DNA of 64,000 bases from Prosopocoilus inquinatus (lineage: Eukaryota > Arthropoda > Insecta > Coleoptera > Lucanidae): positions 55,786,101 to 55,850,100 of the forward strand of contig CM069872.1 in assembly GCA_036172665.1 (NCBI GenBank), given 5' to 3'. Position 1 is the stretch's first letter. Each line of letters starts with the position of its first letter. Under the pieces are notes generated by a model that saw only the letters and a list, made by a program, of their open reading frames with translations, did not search any database and was not told the DNA's origin. This document shows positions 40,040 to 50,989 of the stretch, piece by piece. A program made the translations under genes and the position numbers.

Positions 40040-42160
40040 GAAGCATCTTAAGCCCGACTTTCTTTTCACTGAAAGCCATCGATTTTCTCGCAATCATTAA
40101 ATCAGACCTTGTATATTATGATTGGTAATCGGATTTTTATCTTTTTTATGCAATTCGTTTTGACCAGATGCGCCGTTGCGTTCAGATTTAGCACACCAAT
40201 GGGTGGTCATAACATCATAAAAGTAGATTAAAAACTTTTTCTTTTTTTTTTTTTTAGACGGGTAGCTGAACCGCTTATACTTCTATGATGACATCAAAAT
40301 TGTTGTTGTTCCGATCCTTAGTTATAATCTGAGACCGGCAGAAAAATATCACGCCTGCGCATTAGTGCTGCTAGCGCGTGACAGCGGCGTTGGGGAAACA
40401 GCGTTTATCAAATTGTTTTCGTCATGCGTGTTTCTTCTGCGTATAAAATCTAATAACTGACGTGGTTAGTGTATTGCGGCGGAGTGGTTAACAATCACTT
40501 GAATCACTCTTTTAGGCCATATATGTAATTTATTATTCTTTACATTTCTGTTCGTGCCGGAAGTTGGAAGTGACGCCTGTGGTTACGGCGGACTGATAAC
40601 GCGCTCTGCGCTTGCGTTAAGTTAACCTTGACATTTTCCTGCATGTCTCTAGTTATAACGAAACGCTTAATTTTAAAACGTGATGCCTTGCGATTTATAA
40701 TAAACGGTGACGTCTTGCTTCTTCTGCATATCAGGATGACGTAAGAAGCTTTTAAAGCGAGCAGACATAGTTTAAAATAAACGAACACGTTTCAGACGCA
40801 AAAATCCGCCGTCAGTTAATTCCAGAGCCGCGCGCTCCTCGCAGTAGTAAAAGTAATAATACGAGGATTATTTATAGTCCGGCGTCTGCAATTAGACGGA
40901 ATTGGTAATTACCGTTATTAACTAAACGTAGAAGAGTATTTACGATCGTTTTAAAGTTCCTAAAGCAAACGCAGAGCCTGAATTCAATTAACGGCCGAAA
41001 TTAACTTTGTCGCCTGGTTGCCTGTTTTTGTAGCAGTTCGTTAATTTAAATTTAAGCTTGATTAATCTACACAAAGCGCGCGCGTCCTTCTTTTTTTTTA
41101 AAAAAAAGAAAAGCAAGAAAAAAAACTGCCAGTCAGCGTGTGTGTAATTATAATTAAATAATCCAATTTAAACTTGATTCCAAAAGCAAAAAATTAAATG
41201 CTTGCTTCGAAATTCCAATTTTTTTTTTCATCTTAATCTAAGCAACTTCGAGGTTATGTAACGTTATTGACAGCGCACGAAAAAAAATGTACTTACTGTA
41301 TACCAGACGCGCAAGCGCACGCTCTTTCTCTTTATACATACATACAATCGTAAGTACTGCCTGCATTCCTTTTGCTTGTGATTTACAGACTTCTTTCTTT
41401 TAAAAACATGCCTTCTTCTTCTTCTTCTTCTTTTTCCTCCTCCTTCAGTAAATCGAACTTTGTTTACGAAAGAATGTGAAATACTCCGGCGATAAATCCG
41501 AAGTCGTAAAATTAGATTACCTGGATGAAATTCGGGGATCTTTAAAAAAATTATTCTCTGTTTAAATAAACCGCCGCCGTGCGCACAAAGGGAGAAAGCG
41601 AAATGTTTATCGGAACGCGAGAAACTTATGTTAACGGTAAACGGTAACAAAGAGTAAATTCTGTATTCGGGGCAAACAAAAAACAAAGAGGAGAGAATTT
41701 AGTGTAACGGCTCGAATTTATTTCGTTTGGATTGTTCGTCGTCGTTCATTAGTGGTGGGCGGGTGTTTCTCTCTCTATTTTTCTTTTCTTTCTCTTTAAA
41801 TTTAAATTTATTTATTGATAACCGAAAAGACGCCAGTATCTTGTTCTGAAATTATCTGGTTTACAAATGAACCAGTCAGAAATTAAGTAATCGCGTAATT
41901 CTTTGATTGTTATCATCATCCATCGTTTCGGGGGCAATTATTTTTTTGTGTTTCATCATTTAGGTAATCAAGTAGGCATTTGAATAATTTCGACGTACAT
42001 AAAATCAATACATTATTAACATCCCCCCCCCCTCCCACCCGTCTGTTTTACTTTCCCTTTCGAATTATCGAAGAATTTATTTTTGTTTTTAATTCGAATC
42101 TCGCGTTGCTACGTTTGAAAACTTAATACATTCTGAATTCGTTTTTACTTTCGGATTTAC
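40040..42160. promoter_or_regulatory. Unique intronic sequence, enhancer candidate at 40800-41080
   Basis: Largely non-repetitive. 40800-41080 is GC-balanced with several TAATT/ATTA homeodomain-type cores (GGAATTGGTAATTACCG). The 140-codon minus frame at 41264-41686 includes a simple (GAA)n region and is not credible as a gene. Confidence 0.3.
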
Positions 42161-42169
42161 ACAAAATTT

Positions 42170-43760
42170 AACACGACAGGGATCCAAAGATGTACAAAAA
42201 TCGTCAACGTCTCGTCAAAAAAAAAAAAAAAAAGATTTAACGAACGAGGGCGTTAATTGTTTTGAATGAAATACGATCTGCTCGCGTAGCATTGTAAGCA
42301 AGTTCAATCGACTTGGATTTTTTCATTTGTCAGCATGGAATTCCCTCCAAATCATTCGGTCGCTCAGCGTATCGTCCAAAAACGAAAGTTGCCTTGATCG
42401 ACCTTCAAGAACGCGATTTTGCGATTTTGACATTCTCGACGAAAGTAGTTTTTTTTTTCTAAATTAAATCGAAAACATATATAGAATCGAAAAACGCCAT
42501 CTCTTGGCCAAAAAAAAAAGGATTAAAACATTAGTTTTGTGTACGTTCCATTGACCAAAAAGAACTTTGATCTGAGCGAGCTAAGTAGCCGTCGACAATT
42601 CGCCGCGGATATCGTCTAACAGGAATCGTCGACGTCTGCTTAGCTCATGCAGATCAAAGTTCTTCTCGGTCAATGAAAAGTACGCAAAATTTTTACGTTT
42701 TAATAGGCGAAATTCCACGCTGACAAATGAAATTCAAGTCGTTGAAACTTACTTACAATGTCACACCACCAAATCGTATTTTACACAATTTTTAAACAAT
42801 TAACGGGCTCGCTCATTTAATGTGTTTCCGACGAGACACTCACTGACTATTTTGATACATCGATCGTCGGACGGAGTGATTAATTTCATATCAAAATTAA
42901 ATTTCCCGCCCAACTCAGTCTTAAAATGATTGACTTTTAATATTTTTAAATATATTAATAAATAAATTTTAATTTAATATTAATAGATTTAAGGATGATT
43001 AAGTTCACTTAGAATGAAGATTAAAATTAAAGCTGAAGTTAAAATTAGTAATGGATTAGAATTAGATCTGAAACAACTAACGCGTTCGCTCATTAAATGT
43101 GTTTTCGACAGGACACTGATTTCGGTACGTCGATCTTTGGACGGAGTGATTAATTTCATCCAGAGCGCCATCTCTTGACCAAAAAGCGGAAGCTATTTTA
43201 ATCTGATTTTAAACAACCCGATGTCGCATTCACAGCAATAACTGTTTTGGCTTCCTCTCTTTTAATTAATTTCAAGGAAATTGAAAGTTAAAGCCGAATA
43301 AAATTAAAAGCGTCACCCTAATCGTTCGGAACGCCATCTCTTTTCCACAGGAGGATACTATATGAATCGGATATTACACGAACGCGTTCTCATCAAAGGC
43401 TTTCCCGCCTAACTGTCTTTTAAAAAATATTTAAAGCGAGTTGGTTTTAAGATGTTTATGTTCGGATAAGAAGAAACTGTTCGTTAGTTATTCGAATTCC
43501 ATGCTGACAAATGAAATCCAAGTCGTTTGAACTTACTTACAACGGGCTCGCTCATTAAATGTGTTTCCGACGAGACACTCACCGACTATTTTGATACGTC
43601 GATTTTCAGACGGAGTGATTAATTTCATTTCAAAATGAAATCGGGAATTTAAAATCAAGATGCGTCGTGACGTCGTCATCCAGAGCACCATCTCTTGACT
43701 AAAAATGGAAGTTGTCTCAATCTGATTTTAAAGAACGGGATGTCGCATTCACAGCAATAA
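42170..43760. repeat. Dispersed repeat complex, second copy set
   Basis: Same units as 37.9-39.5 kb in both orientations: CTGACAAATGAAATYCAAGT, AACGGGCTCGCTCATTAAAT, GACGAGACACTCACYGACTA and GCGCCATCTCTTG at about 42495, 43165, 43330 and 43685. Confidence 0.7.
42532..42700. mobile_element. Foldback element within the repeat complex
   Basis: Arms GAACTTTGATCTG with AGCTAAGTAGCCGTCGAC and GTCGACGTCTGCTTAGCT with CAGATCAAAGTTC pair over about 75 bp around GCCGCGGATATCGTCTA. Relatives at 44085-44210, 47950-48075 and 63030-63180. Confidence 0.7.
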
Positions 43761-43798
43761 CTGCCATTTGCATTTATTTGAAGGAAATTGAATGTTAA

Positions 43799-43935
43799 TG
43801 CCCGTTTGCACCACTTTCACTTAAAACTTTAAGTCCCACTTAAATGGTTAAGTGACACTTTTTCCATAATAGAAAGTGTCACTTAACCACTTAAGTAGGA
43901 CTTAAATTTTAAGTGAAAGTGGTGCAAACGGGCAT
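43799..43935. mobile_element. Palindromic MITE with CCCGTTTGCACCA ends
   Basis: 137 bp, ends GCCCGTTTGCACCACTTTCA and TGAAAGTGGTGCAAACGGGC, arms pairing nearly to the centre. No coding content. Confidence 0.9.
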
Positions 43936-44339
43936 CAAAGTCATAATCTAAGTGGTGCTTAAAGTTAAGTTAACCTTAAATGTTCGGTGCGACTGGCCCT
44001 GACTTATTTACATTTGAGGACGATCAAGTTAAATTAGAAGAATTAAGAATAAAATTAAATTTAAAGTTAAAATTTGATGAAAATCAGATTTTATCTGCGA
44101 GCTAAGCGGGCGTCGGTGATTCATGCTAGACAAATTAAGACCTCGTCGTTGGCAGAACTTGTGAAATGCTAACTAAACTATTTTGTCAATTATGCCTGCC
44201 CGAAGACACGCGTGTTAAATGTGTAAATTCAAAAGTAAAAAAAGAACAAAACAAATTTAGATGATAATTTTTCAAACGTCGGATTTTCGATCAAAGATGG
44301 TGGCGCAATGATCGAAGATAAACCTCTGTTGTCGCAGTC

Positions 44340-44685
44340 GATTTCTCGGACTTTCTTTTAAACATTTTCCTTCACATTTTCCCTTTCTCTTCTTGGAACA
44401 TTTTTTTAGAAACATTTTCCTTTATATTTTTCTAACATTTTTCTACACTTTTCTCAAACATTTTCCTTCACGTTTCTCAAAACATTTTCCATCATCTTAT
44501 CGAACTTTTTGAACATTTTTCTACACTTTTTTTTAAACATTTTCCTCCACGTTTCTCAAAACATTTTCCATCATCTTATCGAACATTTTCCTTCACTTTG
44601 TTTTTAAATTTCGCTTCACTTTTTTTTTAAATTTCCCTTCACTATTTTTAACATTTCCCTTCACTTTTTTCAAATATCTAGCTGC
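44340..44685. repeat. Minisatellite of ACATTTTCCTTCAC units
   Basis: Degenerate 18-25-bp units, same type as 22520-22670. Confidence 0.8.
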
Positions 44686-44889
44686 CGCGAGTCCCCAAAT
44701 AGCACGCAGCGCTGTCTTCATGTGCCTTCGAGTTCCACGAGTTCTCTGTTCAACTACTTCAACTTCCACGAGTTCTCTGTTCAAGAACTTTAAATTTCAA
44801 GAATTCTCTGTGTTGGTTGCTCTGGTTGGAAATGAGAGGAGTCTTTAATAAAGGGGATAACGACTCTTTGCAGTATGCAAAAACATTAA

Positions 44890-45230
44890 ACAGTTTAGAG
44901 CTTATTTAATCGACTCCCAAAAGACCCCAAGAGGTCCTTTGTTCTTTGAAAATAGAAGAAAGGGGGTTTTAAGGGAGGTGCTGACTCCCTATAATATAGG
45001 TATAAAGAGATCAAATAGAATAATATAGAAAATAGACCTTGTTTAATCGACTTCCATCCGACCACTAATAGTTCATCGACCCCCAAAAGACTCCAAGAGG
45101 TTATTTGACCTCCAACCGCCCTTAATCGACTTCCAGCCGACCATTGATAGTTCACCGATCCCCAAAAGACTCCGAGAGGTTAATTAACCTCCAACCACCT
45201 CCTCCAATGGTTCATCGACACTTTTCAAAT
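44890..45230. repeat. About 80-bp degenerate tandem repeat
   Basis: CCCCAAAAGACTCCAAGAGG and TTAATCGACTTCCAGCCGAC type segments recur two to three times. Confidence 0.65.
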
Positions 45231-46280
45231 TTTCTTTCTTCTTGAAATTTTCAAAACGTAATTAAATAAATTCGTTCGTCCAGTTCTTTAGGTTATTAAA
45301 AGCGATCGTTCGGGGCTTTACAGGAACTCAATTATAACTTCGTTTATCACACTGCGTCGCGCCGGCCGGCGGCGGCGGCGTCGTTCCGATTAATTAAAGA
45401 AAACTTCTTCTACGTCGAAATCCCTGATCTTGATCCGCGATAAAGCGAATAACTTATTTGAATAACGCATTCGTAATATGCAATGCAGCGGAAATAATTG
45501 CCGGAGAATGCAAATGCTCCGGCATAAGCGTAAGGTAAAGTCAAGTTCCACCATGGCGATGACGACGACCAAAGAAGAAGAAGACGAGGAGGAAGAGGGA
45601 GTACTCTCAGGGAAATAAATAAATACACATATTTAAGAGACCACCGTGATATATTTTCGCGGTGGGGTGGTCCATGATGGTACAACATACCCATACACCT
45701 TTCGCTTGCTTGCACGTCGCGTATACTGTTACAAAGAAATCAGATTTCAAAGAATCATTGTCTCTAAGTTAGAATGAAACTGGTAGTCTCTAATTAATCA
45801 CTCACCGGCACTTCGAAACCGTAACAACAATTTATTAACTCTCTCTCTTAGTCTCTCTCTTTGCCTTGTTGTGAATTGTCCTGTGCTGTATAAGAAAAAA
45901 AAATTGTAACGTTTTTAGAATTTGTAATTTCGCTGCGCGTGTTCCGCGCTTGTTAATTGATTAATGTTACCCTGCAGAAATTATGCGGATCAATGTCTGC
46001 CCCTGAAACGGTACTACGTATTTCTTCCCCGGGGCAGCAGAGTGGTCTACACAACAAAAGAAGAGGGGGGGGGGGTTCGTTACAATGGAACACGACGCCG
46101 GTACACGAATGCATTTTTAAATGGCGTGCATCTCAGGAACTCGAACGGTTCGCTGCTTGCATCCAAATTAATGGCGTGTATCCGGGTGGAATCTGCAAAG
46201 TTGCTAATAATTTACTAATTACCCTTGCTAAGCACTAAAGTCATTAATTCTATATCAAACCCGATCATTACCAGCTAAAC
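45231..46280. other. Unique intronic sequence, no credible gene
   Basis: GC-rich at 45360-45390 (GGCGGCGGCG) and 45470-45720. Two overlapping open frames at 45957-46238 lack recognisable features. Confidence 0.4.
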
Positions 46281-47108
46281 GTCCAAATGTACATAGATCA
46301 TAATATTATTATTATTATTATCATCACCAAACTTAGGACATTTGTATGGATATTCACGGTCACTTCGTGTCTTGAATGCAACGTGCACGCTCGCCGCCAG
46401 GTCATGAGCGCCGGGATACTAATGCGATGAATATGCGGGAATAAACGCAAAGTACGCGATCGGAATACCGCCTACCTAACGTGCCGCTTATGAGAATGAC
46501 ATTTAGTTACATACTTTCATCCCATCACACTTAATAAGTCGACTTGTAATACGAAATCGGCAAAAGATTAAAAAAATAATAATAATCAGAAACAAACGCG
46601 GACTGGCGTAATGCAAAAGCACGTCTGTGCCGGGGAAAAGGCCTTGATCTTAACGAATCAGATTAAGGTCCAGTTTTACAATTGCAGCACAAAGGTCCAA
46701 ATGTACATAGATCATAATATTATTATTATTATTATCATCACCAAACTTAGGACATTTGTATGGATATTCACGGTCACTTCGTGTCTTGAATGCAACGCGC
46801 ACGCTCGCCGCCAGGTCATGAGCGCCGGGATACTAATGCGATGAATATGCGGGAATAAACGCAAAGTACGCGATCGGAATACCGCCTACCTAACGTGCCG
46901 CTTATGAGAATGACATTTAGTTCCATACTTTCATCCCATCACACTTAATAAGTCGACTTGTAATACGAAATCAGCAAAAGATTAAAAAAATAATAATAAT
47001 CATAAACAAACGCGGACTGGCGTAATGCAAAAGCACGTGTGTGCCGGGGAAAAGGCCTTGATCTTAACGAATCAGATTAAGGTCCAGTTTTAAAATTGCA
47101 GCACAAAA
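46281..47108. repeat. Recent 414-bp tandem duplication
   Basis: 46281-46694 and 46695-47108 differ at only about six positions. The unit is GC-balanced and otherwise single-copy here. A true duplication or a merged-allele assembly artefact are both possible. Confidence 0.92.
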
Positions 47109-47109
47109 G

Positions 47110-47940
47110 TTTAAACCCTTAGCAACAATTATTTCAATTCAATTGTTGTGAAGGATTTATGCTTCGGCTCAAAGTTAAACCGTCATTGTAAAATTGAGCC
47201 TAAGATACAAGCAACACGTCACAATGTCTTTAAATACTTGAACGCATCTTGCAGAGCAACACTTGTCAGTGATAAAATCCCTCAATTAAAAAAAAAGAAA
47301 ACCTCCCCTAGCGTAAGTGACAAAATCATGATGTGGTAAGTTAATTTATTATTTCTGATAAATACATTTTATATTGTAGTTTGCTCTAACTATGCCCCCG
47401 TTCCACAATAACTATTTCGATGGTACACTTCCTCTGTTCTGTAACAGATGGCGCTCCCTTCTATCTATGTACAAGGTTGATGAAACTGGCATTGCATCTA
47501 GCAAGCTGCCTCGTTCCCATTTTAATGTTTGTTAGTTTAATCCTTACCCTCCCGCAAAAGCAACTCGTGACGTCACATGAAACTAGTGACGTAAATAGAG
47601 CGAGTTTTAATTTTAATTAAAAAAAGAAATGGATCTTATTAATCATATAATGCAAAAACCTCATTAATATTCTCAAAGAAATTTATCACGTGACGTGACG
47701 TAACGAGTTACGTACCCAAACCTTTCTTTCTGGATCAAGACAACCTTCTAATACACGGTCCAGCTCTACCAACCTTGACCTATCCTTTTATTTACAAAGC
47801 TGTTTTAAAAACCTTCTCATTCGCGATATTGTCAAGTTTGAAATATTATACTCTAAAGTTACTCTACTTCTAAATTCGTTTTTTTTTTTACTTTTGGTTT
47901 TATACAAAATTCAACACGCGTACTCTCGGTTATAAGAAAA
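47110..47940. other. No gene seen
   Basis: AT-rich, one AGATGGCGCT at about 47447 and clustered GTGACGT motifs at 47560-47710. Confidence 0.45.
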
Positions 47941-47949
47941 AAATATATA

Positions 47950-48075
47950 TATAATAAATTGACAAAATTGTCTAGTTAGCATTTCACAAGTACGATCGTC
48001 GACTCAGGCTTTTACACGCCGCGGATATTGTCTAGCATGAATTGCCGACGTCTGCTTCCTTGCAGATCTCTTGTT
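47950..48075. mobile_element. Dispersed repeat, copy of the 42.6-kb family
   Basis: ATTGACAAAATTGTCTAGTT, GCCGCGGATATTGTCTAGCA and GCCGACGTCTGCTT appear in family order. Confidence 0.65.
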
Positions 48076-49480
48076 GTAAGGGAAATCAGCTCTTTTTCAT
48101 TATTTCTTAAGTCCAGCAAGGATCATCTTCGTTCCTGGAATGACGTTTTTTGATCCGACAAGTATACGTCTCAAAACTCGCCGCCCTTGACCTCATTTGC
48201 GTCCGTATAAACAAAACGTCGTTTAGGACCGAAGTGTCTTCCAAATAAACCCCTGGCAAATTAGAGCCGACTTTACGTTTTCCATCAGCCTCTATCGTGT
48301 GATATTGTGAGAAGGAATGTTTTGCTATTGTCAGGATCACCCATTTGAGTTTTCACAGGACGTAATTTATCACTCTGACAGCTTCAAAATCCAAAAATAA
48401 TAATAAGTCCTTTTCGTTTTTTTTTTTTTAATATAGGTAAAATTAACGTTTTAAATGAGGGGATTCCATGCTAACAAATGAAATGCAAGTCGTTTGAACT
48501 TAACGCTGTAGCAACAAGTCTGCTCAGTTTGCAGTGGGGTCCTCTGTACGGCGATATTTCGGTCCCAATTGGGGGGCCTCCTGAGCAGAAGAGTAGCTCG
48601 AGAAACTCTACCGCAATCCGAAGGACTTGCGCGATTTTAAACCGGCAATCAAAACAATTAACGCGCTCGCTCATTAATTATGTCTCGACGAGACGCTGAC
48701 AGTTTTGATACATCGATGTTTGGAGCCGAACTTTTAGAAAATGCATTTTGTCACATCCTGTGCGTACAGTTTAAAAATTTGTAAATCAACGGTGGTCAAT
48801 CTTTCGAGATAAAGCCGAGTCGTGAAGGGATGTTCCAAGGCTTGCTACGATTTTTTGAATATGAATACATTATATTTATATTTTTAAATGGTTAGAACCT
48901 AGTCGTCTGCGATATCAGAAAAAGTTGTATATTTTCGATTTTCTTTACAAGAGAGCGTACGTCGCGGACCGTCGACAATTGCCAACAACTAATTCAGGGC
49001 CGTTAGAACGACCATAGACGGACGAACCTGTAGCCCGACTACGCTTGGGTTAACTACACGCTTATTATTTTATATATGAGGTTCAATAAAGAAAATATTT
49101 AATAACCGAGCAACGTACAGTGCAAATCATGCTTGGAACTTTCGCGATGATTAATTATTTCAGTTTTAAGAGCGTTTTCATCTGCGATATCAAAAGGAAA
49201 GGTGGTAAAAGATAGTTAAATTAAAGCGAATAAGTTCACGAAATCACGCGTTTACGTGCGGTGTCAATTTCTTATCCGATTCCGGTCTCCGTAACGAGCT
49301 CGCCGGCAATAACATCCAGCGAGAGCAGCGCCGCCCGGTGGAGAGATCGGATTTCAGATAAGAGGACGAGTCAGTTTTATCCAATTACTTTAAAAGAATT
49401 TCAGCGTTTAACTTATCGGAATCGCGCCGGAGAGTAATTCTCCTCCTCGCCAGGCCAACCAACGTTTTCTCTCACCTCAA
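48076..49480. other. Mixed unique and dispersed repeat sequence, no gene
   Basis: 48465-48725 repeats the AACAAATGAAATGCAAGTCG and GACGAGACGCTGACAG units of the 42-43-kb complex. The rest is unique. Confidence 0.5.
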
Positions 49481-49489
49481 CACCAATTT

Positions 49490-50390
49490 CTCTTCCAGTG
49501 AAAAGAAAAGAAATGATAACGAGGCTTGATTAAGGTATCATCAAGACGAAAAAGAAGGAAGAAATTAGAGGAAAGGCAAGAAAATCGCAAATTATCACCG
49601 AACCTCACAATGAGAGTATTTAGATGAATTCTTTTTTTTTTTTTTGAGGTTAGGAAGAAAATAAAACAAATCGCGCTAATGAAGTTTGCAAGAGAGAGGG
49701 AGAAAAAATCGCAATTTATTATCGAGTGAGAGTAGATAAAGTGATAAAAATCACGAAGCAAGAAACATCATAATTATAGTATTTGGTTGAATTCCTTTTT
49801 TTTTTTGAGGTTATAAAGAAAATAAGACAAATCGCGCAAATGATGTTTACAAGAGAGAGACAAGAAAATCGCAATTGATTATCAAGTGGGGGGAGGCATA
49901 GTGATAAAAACCACGAAGCAAGGAACCTTACAATGATAGTATTTGGATGAATTCCTTTTTTTTGAGGTTATGAAGAAAATAAGACAAATTGCGCGAATGA
50001 AGTTTACAAGAAAGAGAAGAAAATCGCAATTTATTATCGAGTGGGGGGGGGGGAGGTATACTGATAAAAACCACGAAGCAAGGAACCTCACAATGATAGT
50101 ATTTGGATGAATTCCTTTTTTTTTGAGGTTATGAAGAAAATAAGACAAATTGCGCGAATGAAGTTTACAAGAAAGAGAAGAAAATCGCAATTTATTATCG
50201 AGTGGGGGGGGGAGGTATACTGATAAAAACCACGAAGCAAGGAACCCCACAATGATAGTATTTGGATGAATTCCTTTTTTTGAGGTTATGAAGAAAATAA
50301 GACAAATTGCGCGAATGAAGTTTACAAGAAAGAGAAGAAAATCACTCATAATGATAGTATTGGGACGATTTCGTTCTTTTTTAGGTTATG
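49490..50390. repeat. About 160-bp tandem repeat, five to six copies
   Basis: GAATTCCTTTTTT or variants near 49626, 49788, 49949, 50108 and 50271. Units share TGAGGTTATGAAGAAAATAA and ACAAATYGCGCGAATGAAGT. Confidence 0.9.
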
Positions 50391-50985
50391 AAGAAAATCA
50401 ACGATCATTTCGAATCGAAGGACCATAAAAAAAAAGTTGCAAAATTAATTTTCCGCCTGCATTATAAAGTCCGGCCCCGCTAATTAATAAATTAATAATT
50501 GTAAATTTATCAAATGACAGGCGGCGGGATGTCGTAAATCACGCGGACCTATTAATATTCCAAAACGCATTTGATCGTCCGTCGTCGGTTACATACGCAC
50601 GAGCGACGAAAGGGACGGGGGAATCCTGCAGGTATAACGGCATGTGCCAGCGCGGGCTTGTTTTGTTTATTACTATTGGTATTCTGCTGATGCACTGGCG
50701 CAGAGTTGGCCGAAGACAAATATTTATATAATTTCGCGGAGCACATTAACATTGTGCGCTGTGGAATACTGATGGATGATGATCCACATCTGGTAGAAAC
50801 ACCCGGTGAGAGTATTTCGTATGCCAAACACTTTGGAAGCACCTTTTCATTACAGACCAGCTATTTAAGGACGCCTGTATATGAAAGAAACAGAGAAAAT
50901 CTTGTGTCAAGGACGATCAACAGCGTTTTCGAATGACTGCTGTAGAACAAGCACTATCAGGGTATCTCCATCTTCTTTTAACCTC
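50391..50985. other. Unique sequence with a weak plus-strand exon candidate
   Basis: A plus-strand frame 50706-50936 (76 codons) has ordinary amino-acid composition; within it 50704-50805 is bounded by gcag and gtgagagt. No homology recognised; the acceptor lacks a pyrimidine tract. Confidence 0.25.
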
Positions 50986-50989
50986 GTGT

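Noticed and set aside
41264..41686. 140-codon minus frame
   Set aside because: Spans simple GAA-type repeats and has no recognisable motif.
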